Notes under the pieces: model-generated
Seen by the model: the letters and a program-made list of their open reading frames with translations, nothing else
What the model was told of the DNA's origin: nothing
Databases searched by the model: none
Made by a program: the position numbers and the translations under genes
From: Heligmosomoides polygyrus polygyrus
Lineage: Eukaryota; Nematoda; Chromadorea; Rhabditida; Heligmosomidae
DNA length: 64,000 nucleotides
Direction: 5' to 3'
Assembly (NCBI GenBank): GCA_947396885.1
Contig: OX377206.1
Location: 16,243,466-16,307,465, forward strand
In this document: positions 50,992 through 63,414 of the stretch, piece by piece
Position numbering within the stretch: position 1 is the first letter of the stretch
Layout: every line of letters begins with the position of its first letter

Positions 50992-51158
50992 TTCATCAAT
51001 GACTTACACAACTTCAACAGAGAATTCACAGCGGAAAACTCAGATATCTCACCATTTCGGCTTATCGCTCCACATATCGCTTGATAAGCCGAGTTATTTG
51101 AATTTTCCGCTGTAAATTCTCTGTTAAAGTTATATAATTCGTTAATGAATCCGGCCAC
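50992..51158. mobile_element. MITE, about 167 bp
   Basis: GGATTCATCAATGACTTACA at the left is the diverged inverse of the right end (ATAATTCGTTAATGAATCC), and the inner AACAGAGAATTCACAGCGGA pairs with TCCGCTGTAAATTCTCTGTT. The central loop lies at about 51063-51075. Confidence 0.85.
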
Positions 51159-51248
51159 TGGTCCCGCCTCCAGGTCCCTTCTTCCAGGTAGATCCCTTCC
51201 CCCCCCCCCCCCCCACATCGGATCGTCTTTACTACTCTGTATCACCTG

Positions 51249-54146
51249 TATCACCTGTCGTCCCGTTGATCATCGACTTGCTCGAGCGGGCGCCAGCAGC
51301 GTCTCCATTCGTCCCTGTCGCGTGCCAGAGTGGTCCAATGGATCCTCCTCGCTCGAGGGACACGAAGAGCGTCATATCGGTCGTTCAGGGCTTTCACGAA
51401 GAAGTCCGACCAACGCGTTGGTGGGCGTCCTGGTGTTCTTTTGACATCCCGCGGAATCCAATCTGTGACGACTCTCGTCCAGCGGGTGTCTGCGAATCGC
51501 ATTACGTGGCCGGCCCACCTAATTTTCGACGACTTGGCCCATGCGACAGCGTCTCTGATCTTCGAACGTCGGCGAAGCTCGGAACTCCGGAGGCCTTCTC
51601 TCACTTGCGTGAGTCGTGTCACTCCGAGCATCGTCCTCTCGATTCCACGCTGCGCGACGCTGATCGCGTGTTCATCCTGCTTTCGTATAGCCCAGGTCTC
51701 TGAGGCGTATGTTAGGGCAGGAAGAACAGTGGAGTCGAATAGGTGGGCACGGAGTCGGACGTTCTTCGTCTTCTTCGCGACTTGTTCGACGCTCTTGAAA
51801 GCTCCCCAAGCCGCTCTTTTCCTCCTGCTCAGCTCTGGGACTAGGTCGTTGGCCATGTTGACTTCGCGACCCAGATACACATAGCTGGAGCATTCGGAGA
51901 TGTTCGTTCCGTTGAGCGAGAATGGGGCATCAGAAACCCATCCGTTCTTCAGGAACATCGTCTTCGTAAGATTCAGCTGCAGTCCAACGCTTCCACATAC
52001 ACGATCGAAGTCGGCCAGCATTCGGTGTTATGAGCACGATGTCGTCAGCGAAGCGAAGATGATGTAGTTGCCGGCCGTCGACCTTCACTCCCATGTCTTC
52101 CCATTCTAGTTCGCGCATGACGTTTTCGAGGGTGGCGCTGAAGAGCTTCGGGGATATGGTATCCCCTTGTCGAACCCCTCTCTTCACGTCAATGACGACG
52201 TCGTTGTAGAATGGTGAGATCTTGGTCGTGAATCCACCGTACAGCTCTCGAAGGACCCTGATGTACTGAGTAGGAACGCCCTGGGTGAGCAGGGCTTCCA
52301 TGACCGCTTCAGTCTCGACGGAGTCGAATGCCTTCTTCAGGTCAATGAACGTAAGGCACAGCGGCAGCTTGTACTCTCGCGACACTTCGATGAGCTTCGT
52401 AATGGTGTGTATGTGGTCGATCGTGCTGAATCCTCTCCGAAATCCTGCTTGTTCGCATGGCTGTCCTTCGTCCAGCGTTCTACTAATCCTATTCAGGATG
52501 ACTCGAGTGAACAGCTTGTAGACTACGGACAACAGGCAGATCGGGCGATAGTTGCCAATGTCGTGCACGTCTCCCTTCTTGTACAGCAAAACGGTCTTGC
52601 TGGTCTTCCACTGAGATGGAACCTTGCATTCGGACAGGTAGCGTGTGAAGAGCCGCGCCAAGGTGTTGATGAGAGCTGGCGGGAGGTACTTCAGGTGTTC
52701 GGGTCTGATCCTGTCGGGACCGGGTGCTGTACGTTTCTTCACCGACGAGATGGCGTGTCGGATCTCGGAAGGGAGAACAGAGGGGACGACGTATCCATCC
52801 TGCGGAAGATGGCATGGGGGCAGGTGGACGTGGCTATCGAAGAGATCGGAGTAGAAGTTGTGGATGACTTTCTCCATGGTCCTTCTGGAAGAGGTGATGG
52901 TTCCGTCAGGACGTCGGAGAGCGGTCATCTTGGTCTTGAAGTTGGCGAAGTTCCGGCGGGCATTGCGGATGCTCAGCCCTGCCTCTGCTGCTTCAGCCAA
53001 CACTTCCGCCCTTCTCTCCTTGAGATCTTCCTTTATCGCCGCTCTGCATAGCTTTGCAAGCTCGGACGTCAGTTGGTAGTTGCCTGACGCTCGTGCTGCT
53101 CCACGCTGGCGTATCAGCTCGAGAGTTTCCGGAGACAGACGTCTCTTGGTGGTCTTCAAGCTCTCGGCTCCCTTAGCACTATCGTGGAGATGGTGCACGA
53201 AGCGATCGTACTCCTCGTCGACGTTGTCCACGACGGCATCTTCCCAAAGGCCGACAAGAGAGGTGTAGAGATCCCAGTTGATGGTCGTTCTGGGATTCCT
53301 CTTCTTGAACTTCGCGGCCTTCTCTCCTTGACGCGAAAAGCGGAACCTCGCGCGAAGGAGGCGGTGGTCCGATCCCGTGTAGAACTTGGGGACAACGGAG
53401 ACATCGGTCAGGCAATACTTGCGATTGAAGATGATGTGGTCGATCTCGTTGTGGAACTGGCCACCGGGGGATTCCCAGGTCCATCGTAGGGAGGGAGGCT
53501 TCTGGAACTGCGAGTTTCCATGGATGGTCTTGGTCGACATGATAAACTCAGACAGCCTTTCACCTTGCTCGTTCCACTCCAAACCGTGGGTTCCGATGTG
53601 TAGTTCTTCCGGCGACCTTCGTGGCCCGATCTTGGCGTTGAAGTCGCCGACGATCACCTTGTAGAAGGTGTGATCTTCCTTATAGAACTTCTCCAGCTCC
53701 ACGTAGAAGGCCTCGACGTCTTCGTCGTCGTAGTCGGATGTTGGGGCATACGCGACGAACACAGTCAAAGCTGGCACGGAGCCATATCGCTTCAGTCGCA
53801 GACGTCCGATTCGGCTTGTCAGAGACTCGTACGAATCGATGTTCATGGCCAAGTGCGTGTTGACGAGGACACCAACGCCGCCTACTCCCCTGCTGTCGCA
53901 TGTTCCGAGGAACAGTTCTTCTCCGGAGTCGTAGGCGGCGTGTAGAGGGTGGTGTCTTCTCGTCTCGGTCAGTCCGATGTCGTCGTACTTGATCTTCCTG
54001 GCTTGCATCATCAGGTCCTCGACGGATGCTTCCGACGCAAGCGTGCGGGCGTTGTAAGTACAGATCGTCATCCTAGTCCTTCTCAGTTTGCGCAGCCTGG
54101 TTAGGCCCTGAGATTTTAGCAGCCTCTCCGTACTCGTCCTTCCCAT
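51249..54146 (-). pseudogene. RTE-1-like LINE, almost intact
   Basis: One 738-codon frame (54146-51930) has an endonuclease (MTICTYNARTLASEASVEDL, LTETRRHH, VIVGDFNAKIG, WESPGGQFHNEIDHI, SDHRLL) and a reverse transcriptase (RTAPGPDRIRPEHLKY, NYRPICLLSVVYKLF, QAGFRRGFSTIDHI, FIDLKKAFDSVE, RGVRQGDTISPKLF, FADDIVLITPN). A second frame (52021-51249) continues with MLADFDRVCGSVGLQLN to the C-terminal RPPTRWSDFF...[14 protein letters not shown] and stop. The only visible lesion is a small deletion with frameshift between ITPN and MLADFD (about 52022). The tail repeats TGATACAGG-type units, as RTE elements do. Confidence 0.93.
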
Positions 54147-54690
54147 CGCTGCAGAAATGGGGGCTCTTTCGGGGTCAGGGGAATGAGGCCCTTTAGTGCT
54201 GCTGTGTTTGACTGGAATACAACACGGGTAGCTAGTCAGGCTCTGTCGTGCGGGCGGGGTACTCCGGGCAGCCAGCCAGACTGCCCGAAGGGACGGGGCG
54301 AGACTTAAGGCGGCCTCGAATCGCCTTACATGTACTCCCAGTCTACCGAGTGCAAGCTTTTGGCCGAGCCGACACAGTTACAATCCGCACAGTCACGGAC
54401 ACATCCACGCACACTGTGCACGAACATGCCGCTCCCACGCACAAGGAACGCTTCGACCCGACACAGCAGGAGCAAGGAGTCCATCCCCTGCATCCCACCT
54501 GCGTCTCTGGGCAGTACACGGTCGCATTTGGTTCGCGTTTAATTCCCCTATCCACCACCCGGGGACGCGCCACGTGGCCCTGCGACAAGCGGCCCGAGAT
54601 CCCTCTTAACAAGAGAGCCCGAAGGCTCTCTATCGAGGGAGATCCGTGGCTTTACTACTCTACCCCAATTAATTAGCCCTCCCAGCCCAC
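54147..54690 (-). mobile_element. Likely 5' leader of the RTE-1-like LINE
   Basis: GC-rich, non-coding DNA directly upstream of the minus-strand LINE frame with no other explanation. The outer border is not defined. Confidence 0.4.
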
Positions 54691-55260
54691 GATACGAAGA
54701 CGGCGAGCGAACGCCCATTGCGCGACATCGGTGTCACATCTTCTAAATCCCGTTTCCTTTATTGGTAATGGATCTCTTGGCTGAACCTCCTTACTGTCCC
54801 CCCCTCCTTATTGGTAAGTCCCTAATTCTCCCTCGTTATTGCCTAAGCCCTTCTTGGTGCCACCTCCTGGCCTACTTCATTGTTCCCGCTATCGACGCCC
54901 CATGCCGATGCCTCTTCCAGGTCGCTCCCTTCTGGTCGCTGTCGCTTCTCCACCTTCGAAATCGTCTCCTTCTACTCTTACCCCTTTATTGGTCTTCTCA
55001 TGCTAATGGTACGAAGTTGGCGGCAAGGCTTCTGAATCTGGATGCTCAGAAACGCACGTAGGTGCTGTTGTGTTAAGCAGTAAAGTGCTGCCCTATCCTG
55101 CTGCAGAAGCATCACACGTTCAATAGCAAATTCTGGCCGCGTTGTAGATGATGAGGCGTATCTCACTCAGGTTATATCACTCGACCGCCCTCGCTGTGGA
55201 TGATGCGGCGTATCTCACTTAGGTTAGATCACTCGACGAACAAACTATTTTATGTACAAA

Positions 55261-56398
55261 TTTCAGTTCAAATTCAACGTTTTCAAAAACAAATTCAACG
55301 TTTTTCAAAACGAATTCAATGTTTTTCAAAACGAATTCAATGTTTTTCGACACGTATTCAATGTTTTTCAGAACGAATTCAATGTTCTTCAAAACGAATT
55401 CAACGTCCTCTTTGCAAGTTTTGTCTTTCAATGTTTACTTCTCCTCAAAAATTTCCAACTTTCAAAAAAAGTTGTCCAACGAAAATTAGAAACAACTAGC
55501 AACTTAAGCAAGTTAGGCACTTCAGTAGTAATGCGATACAAGTACAAAATAGGCAAACTAAACGATACAGCTACAGGGTTTAAGCAATACAGCAGAACAA
55601 CATTAATCAATACAGCAGAACAACAACTAATCACAATAACAGCAATAACTATGGGCAAGTGGAAGTAAGTCCTTTTTTAGACCTTTTGGCCTTTTTAAAG
55701 TGTGATCTGGATCTGCCAAGCTCTCAGTGGTCTCTTTTAAGTGTGATCTGGAGTTTCCTTAGAGCGCTGAAAATCGTAGTAACTGACACGTCGAGGTTTT
55801 TCCGTCCTTGAGAAATCCTCGTATCTGCCTCAAGGTGTAGTGTGAATGTCGCTCGACGACCTCTTCGATGAGAAGCGAGACTCCATCGGTAAGCTTTTTC
55901 GCTCTGGTACCTGCAGATTGGAAATTGAGAAACGAAACAACAAGTGACTGAGTATGAACCTAAACCATTACCTCCGCGAGCGCGCTCAACAATTTCTCCA
56001 TCTCGTTTGTACGCTTTGATGATGCTTCGATCAGTGTTCTCGTTGATATCAGCAACTTTAGCAACATCGTATGTGGTCAATCCGATGACGAACACCAGCA
56101 GCACCAAGATCTTCTGACTTCGAGACACTCGACTGTATCGGCCGCGTCGCCGGCTTCGTTGAACGTCTTGATCATCGGTGCTCGTGTTATCTGCAAGCAT
56201 GGCGAATCGCGCAATGACAATAAAGAGTGGAGGGGTCGGCTTATATGATACGGGGGAGATTCCAGAAGAACGTTGAATTCGTTTTGAAAAAACATTGAAC
56301 TCGTTTATTGAATTCGTTTAGAAAATCATTGAACTCGTTTTGAAAAACATTGAATTCGTTTTTAAAAACGTTGTACTTGAACTGAAAATGCTCTCTGA
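55261..56398 (-). mobile_element. DNA transposon with iteron-type inverted ends
   Basis: Both ends start TTTCAGTTCAA then CAACG. The left end has seven 21-bp tandem units (55272-55418) of the type ATTCAATGTTTTTCAAAACGA; the right end (56265-56375) has the same units inverted, partly shortened. Between them is a minus-strand transposase-like frame. The arrangement is a fold-back-type Tc1-like element with repeated end-binding sites. Confidence 0.85.
55724..56200 (-). pseudogene. Transposase N-terminal region with a spliceable intron
   Basis: From 56200 downward: SRSQKILVLLVFVIGLTTYD, VAKVADINENTDRSIIKAYK, ending near ERARGG, then GTAATGG...TCTGCAG (55971-55911, 61 nt) and a second exon from 55910 with KKLTDGVSLLIEEVVERHSH, TLRQIRGFLKDGKTS and ALRKLQITLKR. 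This resembles the paired helix-turn-helix region of Tc1/IS630-type transposases. The catalytic domain is absent from the element, so it is probably non-autonomous. Confidence 0.65.
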
Positions 56399-58760
56399 GT
56401 TTAGTTTTGTTGTTTTTATATACCACCTTCACGTCAAATTCAACACTCTCCCAAACAAACGTGATGCTTCTGAAATCAAATCGAACGCTGTGTCCTATTT
56501 GACGTGAAAATGGTTTTCAGTAGCAGTCAGCAGTGAGCGATTGAATATTTCAAAACAGTAATCATAAATCGTACGCATTACCCCGTCTTGAGTGTTTCAG
56601 AGCGTTTTCATCATTCAATAGACAGCTTAATGAGAGCGTGCACTCTTTGCCACTCTCTGATTTTTAAAAACTGATTCCGTCTCTTATTGCTGGACACTCA
56701 GGGGCCTCCTTTTGAAGTTTTGCTCTCTCTGCAAATTAATTTCGGTGTTTTCTGTAGCGTGTTACAGCAGTTTTAGAGATTTGTGCTCTTTTTCTTCATG
56801 CGAAGCGTTGCCAATAATCAGTACAAAGCAAATGGCCAGCGCTATGACTGAGAAAATCAAGATTGATAAAGCCCCTGCAGCGTTTGAAGGCGTAAAAGGA
56901 AAAATGGGTTCTGAAGATGCGTACGCAAAACGCGGGTTGCAATTCATTCGAACTGCTTTGAAATTTACCAGCCTTTGCGAAGGAAGAGTTGATGTTGGGT
57001 GCGATACTTTTAAAACGATCCGTGCGCGGCGGCGCGGCGACTCATGCCGCTCAGCGCGACGTCCACGCCGGGCGACGCGGTGACCTCATCGCGCGGGCGG
57101 CGACCGCCGCCGCGATCGTGACGAATGGCTACTATCGCTCTGGAGGTCTTCTTTGCTGCAATTTATACAACTATCCTAGAAGAAGTGGGGGAAAGCTGGA
57201 GAAATTAATGAAGCAGACAGAACCAGTAAAGCTGTCATGATAGAACCGTGGTAGTCGAATGTCATTGCGACAGTGGTTTGTTTAGAGAGATATTTGCGAA
57301 GCCTTGGAGATTGCCTTTGTAAGGATACACGGACCGATGTTTAGCAAGTTGAAGCAGCCAAGAGTATAAGATTGTTCTAACTGGAATCGTTTGCTTACAA
57401 GTCTGAGTGTTATGTTCCCCCAAATTAAACTTGCGAGCGCTTCTGCGAGCGCACCAATCCTACGCTGACGAAAAAAACAACAACATCAAAATGATGGATC
57501 TATGATGAACAAAAGCACCACAGCAGGTCGTCAAGCATTTGAGTCTCAATGAATTTGAAGCTGTTAAGAACTTGACAAAAAACCCTCCTGAAAATAGGGA
57601 CGAACGTATATCTAAATTTGGGAAGTGAGGAGCTGTTGACCTAACTGGGCATGCTGCCCTTACACGATTTGATTGAGATATGTCCTAGGAAACCCATTGC
57701 TTTCCTGCTAACATTCGAAGAAAATGACAGCACTTTTACACGCCTTTCTGCTGTACAATTAATGTATTTCAAGAAGACAGAAAGTCAACTTCCAAGGAAA
57801 ACCGTAGGAGCTGGGTCCTCTATCTGTTCTGCTCTTGAACAAAAGATTCTTTGAACGCTCCTATTATAGCTTTCCTACACACGTTCTATCGATTGCTCTC
57901 TGTTAAGAACCGTGTTTTGCGACCTCATCATTGCAAGAGACCGACGGCTATTTAGCCACCAATGGAGGGTCCGAAAGGTCAATTAGTGATGCCTATAACA
58001 TTGGTCGATAGGATAAATCAACAGATTCTTAAGGACAACATCATGAGTGAGTGAGGTATCTAGCCAGACACATTTACTTTTCATACTTATATTTTTGTAA
58101 TTAGAAGATGTCAGTATCCCTTTTGTCCTCTACAGTAACAGTAGATTTAATTTGGTGAACTCTCCACAACTCAGACTGTTAGCATGAAGAGAGTTTAAAA
58201 ATTAAGGTGAAAAATGGTTATGGAAATTAATAAGAACCCGATATCTGATGATCATGTAATGTAAGAAGGGAAATGTATTGTAATGTATTGCAATGAGAAA
58301 ACCTGTCTAATGAGGATGAGGAGAAAATGGTTGCCTGGCCAAATAACCTTAATACAAGATGGGCGCTAAGGGGCTCAGGAAGAATTACATGCATGTAAGG
58401 CAGCTTTACCTGGCATAATTTGTTGCACCAAATTAAAAATGTTGTGCAGCACTGGTGTGTTCTATCTCTGTGCTGAACTGAGCTTACTGCTTATGTGAAT
58501 GGGCTTCTTACCAAAGAAGAGGATAACCAGTGAATACAGGGTGACCCCGTCTAAGCTTCTTAGTGCCTCTAAGCGAGCCTAATAAGACATAAACATAAGA
58601 TATGAAGGAGAGTGAAAGCATGAGGAGTGCAAGACGAGCTTTTGACAGATTCTCCCTTCAAAAAGAAAAATATAAATTAAACGTTTTCCCCTGGCACTAT
58701 GAGAAAGGAGTCGGAGGACGTACCAAAATGGTAGAATTACATCCTTAAATCTACGTGGAA
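56399..58760. other. Intergenic with unrecognised small frames
   Basis: An open frame at 56712-57083 ends in a GC-rich, self-complementary patch (about 57020-57120) that looks like another GC-rich MITE interior; I recognise no protein. The rest is AT-rich and featureless to me. Confidence 0.35.
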
Positions 58761-59754
58761 TGTGAAACACCAGCCCTACACCGAATCCATGGCTCAACCC
58801 GCCGCCATTTGCAGGCAGCATAGGCTGTCGTCGCATCTGCGGCGCTCGAAGCGACCTCTGCGGCGGAGGCCGCCGGCCTTGCCGCGGCCGCCGCCGCGCT
58901 CCTCGGCATCTATCGCCGCAAACGCGACGGTAATCGTTTTAAAAGATAACCCCCCCCCCCCCGCCCCGTTGATGTTGCGTCATCCTCAGATTGGCCGACT
59001 CTTAGCGAGAGGTGGCATTCTACGCGCTCATTCCTCGGAACCGCGAGGGAGGTGGCTGAAATGGGCGTAGTGATCAGGGATGGGCGGGATTTCTGTTTTC
59101 TGGTTTCTGACCTTCTGTCCATTTCGGACAATTTTTTTCTGTTTTCCTAGAAAATGGTAAAAAATTGGCCAGAAAACAGAGCTGTAAACATATCTTAGAA
59201 GTCCAATTAAGGGAATACAAATAGCATCATATAATCATGAGTTTCACTCCAAAATTATGTTTAAGAGTATCTTAAATTGCAAGCATGTTTCGATTTATAT
59301 ATGCTCGTTCAGAAATGCACTCGTGCACTATGCTGCTTCGTTTGTTTGATTGGTTGCGTAAATGCCGCTGACATGGCGCCATCATAAGACATTTCTCGAC
59401 TTTCATAATTTTGCTTCGTACTTATTCCGATTATAACAGTAGTTCGGATAGTCTACGATTACTTACAACATCATATAACGGCTACAAAACTTGTGCTCTG
59501 AGGGGCATTTAATTATTCTATCAACTAACCTCTTGTCCTTGAGTTACAGTGGGTAGGATTATTCTCCTCCGGTTTAAAAATTGAGATTTTTGTCCGATCA
59601 TACCCAATGATCGCTTTCCGCAGAGCCTTTGTCGAAGCTGCTTTTATAACTGTGAACTTTGCCCAGGTTCGCTTGTCAAAAATTAGTAAGAGACAGAAAA
59701 GTTTTAGTCAACTTTGATTTCGATGATGTAGTGATGAGGTACATGAAATGTTTC
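58761..59754. other. Intergenic, GC-rich patch then AT-rich DNA
   Basis: 58790-58960 is GC-rich with CGCCGC/GCGGCG runs and a C-tract at 58951-58961, resembling a decayed GC-rich MITE. Nothing else was supported. Confidence 0.35.
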
Positions 59755-60740
59755 AAGTATCACCTGTGTCATCTGTTGTCCCATTGGTCATCGACTTGCT
59801 CGAGCAGGCGCCAGCAGCGTCTCCATTCGTCCCTGTCGCGTGCCAGAGTGCTCCAGTGGATCCTCCTCGCTCGAGGGACACGAAGAGCGTCATATTGGTC
59901 GTTCAGAGCTTTCACGAAGAAACCCGACCAACGCGTTGGTGGGCGTCCTGGTGTTCTCTTGACATCCCTCAAAATCCAAGTCGATGCCGGCTCTCATTCA
60001 GCAGGTGTCTGCGAAGCGCGTTACGGCCGCCCCACGTAATTTTCGACGACTTGGCCCACACGACAGCGTCTCTGATCTTCGAACGTCGACGAGGCTCGGA
60101 ACAGCGGAGGCGATCTCCCACTTGCGTTAGTCGCGTCACTCCTAGCATCGACCTTTGGATTCCACGCTGCACGACGCTGATCACGAGTTCATTCTGCTTT
60201 CGTACTGCCCAGGTCTCTGAAGTGTATGTTAGGGCAGGAAGTAAGTGGAGTCGAATAGGTGGCCACAGAGTCGGATGTTCTTCGTCTTCTTCACGACTTC
60301 TTCGACGTTCTTGAAAGCTCTTCAAGCCGCTCGTTTCCTCCTGCTCAGCGCCGGAGCCAGGTCGTTGACCATATTGACTTCTCGACACACGTAGCTGGAG
60401 CATGCGGAGATGTTCGTTCCTCCGAGCGAGAATGAGGCAACAGAAACTTCTCCGTTCTCCATGAACATCGTCTTCGTAAGATTCAACAGCAGTCCAACGT
60501 TACCACATACGCGATCGAAGCCGCCAGCGCTCGTTCCTCCTGGCTGCTCGGTGCTATGAGCACGATGTCGTCAGCGAAGCGAAGACTGTGCAGTTGCCAA
60601 CCGACGACCTTCTCTCCAAGGTCCTTTTATACTGGGTCGCACATGATGTTTTCGAGGGTGGCGCTGAAGAGCGCTGAAAAGCTAAAGAGCTTTCCAGTAA
60701 TGCATGCGAAGGCGTGGAGTCTCTCATTCGTCACGCGAAG
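59755..60740 (-). pseudogene. 5'-truncated, decayed copy of the RTE-1-like LINE
   Basis: From 60740 downward it matches the last third of the element at 51.2-54.1 kb, from the FADD region (DDIVLIAP-like, about 60560) through TNISACSSYVC, LRRRSKIRDAVVWAKSSKI and [20 protein letters not shown] to the stop. Several frameshifts and small deletions occur. It ends with GATGACACAGGTGATAC units (minus strand), the same tail type. Confidence 0.88.
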
Positions 60741-60959
60741 TTGTAAAAATTAATATAAAAATGCTTCAAGTAATGATTGTATTACTCGTTAAAAAGATTT
60801 TCCGCCGGCAGATTTGGAGTCAATGAGAACTTTCCTTTTTTTTCAGTTTTTTTTAGGAAGTCATGGAAGCGACAGTTTTCTGCTTGAACGAGCTACATCT
60901 ACGTCCTAAATTGCCGTCTATAAAATTTGAAGTGTCAATTGCTGAGCAAAATTAAGTGC

Positions 60960-61552
60960 TTTCCCTACAAGATTTTTGGAAGCACTCTTCGATGCGATGA
61001 CCGAATGGCAACCGGAGGATGGACTTGTCACGGAACTAATTTTCTCTCTTCTGCTGGAAACAGCATCAGAAAGTGGAGTTGCACCAAACAAAGTTTTAAT
61101 CCTCAGTTTGACACACGGTAATAAAACCTGTTTTTCTGAAACGATACACTGTATGAACAGACGCTCCGTTTACATGATTTGCCGAACATTTTCGACACCG
61201 TTAATTACATGGAGGCCGATATTTTTACAGCCTGCTTTTTAAAGCGCAGAGCTCATACTTCTTGTTGTTTTAAAAGCTCTTGGATTTTTCAGAGATGTCG
61301 CACAAACTCCGAAATATGGTAGGTTACGTGAAACCATTACGTTCTCCGATAGCACCGATCGCCGCTGAAGGATGGACTCCTCGCGGCAAAAAAAAAATTT
61401 ACCTCCTGGAGGAAGAGCATCAGAGAGTGAAAACTGTGTCATCTTAGAGTTTAAGATGTGGCTAATATACAATCAAAAACTAAGCTTCTTCGCAGCGATC
61501 TCCGATATGATCAGGGAGGATCGATTTGCAAATTCTCATGTTTCATGAAAAA
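60960..61552. repeat. Left arm of a large inverted repeat
   Basis: Diverged by only a few percent from the inverse of 63415-64000. It contains a frame with EALFDAMTEWQPEDGLVTEL that I do not recognise. Confidence 0.9.
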
Positions 61553-61569
61553 ACACGTCTTGCTCAAAC

Positions 61570-62066
61570 AGTTTTGGAAAAAGGGATCGTCATAGGGGCG
61601 GTGAGGGTTCGAATTCTGGTCCACTGTTGCAGAAACATGTGCCAAAAATCGAACCCTCCGCCCCCTATGAAGACCTCCCTGTTGAAAACTAATTTTTACA
61701 CTGTTATAAAGCGCATTTTCTCTAGTTTTTGAAAAGCAGTCGAGATTTTTGAATTTCAAAAAATGAATCGAGTTATGATGACTTTTGTGAAGAACTGCTC
61801 GTAGACTCTGCACCGTCGGCACTGGAGTGATTTTACAAAAAATGTCCATAACTCGGTTCACTTTTTAAAATTCAAAAATCTCAACTGTTTTTTGAAAACT
61901 AGAGGGAATGCGATTTCGAACCATAGAGAAATTAGTTTTCAACAGGGAGGACTTTATAGGGGGCAGTGAAGGTTCGAATTCTGGTCCATTGTTGTAGAAA
62001 TACGTGCCAAAAATCGCACCCCCCCCCCGCCCCCTATGAAGACCTCCCTGTTGAAAGCTAATTTTT
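61570..62066. repeat. Two inner repeat modules, about 200 bp each
   Basis: GGTTCGAATTCTGGTCCAYT, GTGCCAAAAATCG, CCCCCTATGAAGACCTCCCT and GTTGAAARCTAATTTTTA occur in the same order at 61605-61700 and 61970-62066, and the block between (61700-61920) is partly inverted (CTAGTTTTTGAAAA and TTTTTGAAAACTAG). Confidence 0.8.
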
Positions 62067-62070
62067 ATTA

Positions 62071-62976
62071 GGGGGGGGGGGGGGCAAAAGTAATGAGACA
62101 CCCCACGCCGTGTCCATATATCTCGTGGCTGGAGTCTGGTTTCGTGCTTGTTGTATTTGTATGTTTGTATGCTACTTACTGAAGCCCATCTGAAGAGTTA
62201 CCACTTCCGCTCTTTCCAGAAGCATGCCAAAAACCCCAGCCTGTCTCATGCCGAAGCCCCAGTCTGACGAGTCGACCTGTGTCGCTTAAATCTCCCCCAA
62301 TTCCCAACCCCGAGCAGCCTGGGCTCAATATTCACGCAAGATGAGAAGTACGTCTTCTACCTTAACCCTGCCAGGCAGCGAGTCTGGGTGAAGCCTGGTG
62401 ACCTGTTACCGACCTTCGTTCGGCGAGATGTTTACGGCGAGAAGCATCTTTGGAGCTTTTGGGTCTGCGCCCATGGATCGGTTTACCGGAGGCTGTTTCC
62501 CAAGAGCACCGCGATGAACTCCAGGGCCATGGTGAACGAAATAGAGGAGATGGGCGGGCGACTCGCTCTTATTCATTCGCAGCGCTTCAAGAAGGTTCTC
62601 CTCTTCGAAAACGCCGCACCCCATCGGGAACAAGTAAGCACGGATAAGCTTGGCCAGCTGGGCTACGTTCACATGCCTCACCCACCGTTTTCGCTGGACA
62701 TCTCTCCATGCAACTACCACTACTACTTGAGCCTACAGGACTTCCTAGTCGGAAGGGACACAAAAACCCAAGCAGTCCTTGACAACCATATCGAGCTGTT
62801 GATCAAAACCAGGCCCAAGCAGTTCTGAAAGGATGGGATCAGGAAGTTGGCTGAGCGATGGCAGCAAGGTCCTTGCCCTTAATGGCAAATACACTCCTCA
62901 GCATCGTTGAGTTGTAATTGAGTTATAAGGAGACAAAGATTTTTTTCATTTTGTCTCATTACTTTTGCCCCCCCCC
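62071..62976 (+). mobile_element. Mariner-like element with G-tract ends, 906 bp
   Basis: The left end is a run of G followed by CAAAAGTAATGAGACA; the right end is TGTCTCATTACTTTTG followed by a run of C. TA flanks both (62069-62070, 62977-62978). It interrupts the inner repeat module, so it inserted after the inverted repeat formed. Confidence 0.85.
62388..62880 (+). pseudogene. Transposase C-terminal fragment of the G-tract element
   Basis: LWSFWVCAHGSVYRRLFPKS is a strand before the second catalytic Asp; VLLFENAAPH stands where a D-N-A-x-x-H motif is expected (Asp replaced by Glu); HPPFSLDISPCNYHYYLSLQ matches the third-Asp block. The N-terminal DNA-binding part and the first Asp are absent. 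The frame stops at 62826 but matching residues continue to about 62880. It is inactive. Confidence 0.75.
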
Positions 62977-63414
62977 TAATACATTGTTCTAAAGCGCATT
63001 TCTTTAGTTTTCGAAAAACAATTGGAATTTTTGAATTTCAAAAAACTTACCGGGACACTATTATTTATACAAAATCACTTCAATTTTTTTCGCTCAAAAA
63101 TCGAGCGCCTCTGTCCCGTATAAAGAACTAGTTTCTGAAAACCGTTTTTCGCACCATGTGAAAACCCTTTTTTAATTTTAAAAAAAAATTAGCTTTTTCA
63201 AATTGTGGAAAACTTACCGAAAAAAACTTAAAGTCATTTTTTTGAACGTCGAATTTCGTCGCTCCCATGACGTCGGTGCCATATCGACCAGTGGTCGATC
63301 CAATCTACTCGTTTCAGAAAACCATGATTTTTACATGTGCATTGAGCAAGACTTGTTAATTTTTGTGGCAAGATTTCAACTGTGTGCGTGATCTACTTCA
63401 GGTAAAAAATTATT

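Noticed and set aside
52407..53489. Long plus-strand open frames (214 and about 100 codons) opposite the RTE-1-like LINE
   Set aside because: They are antisense shadows of a clear reverse-transcriptase frame and contain no motif of their own.
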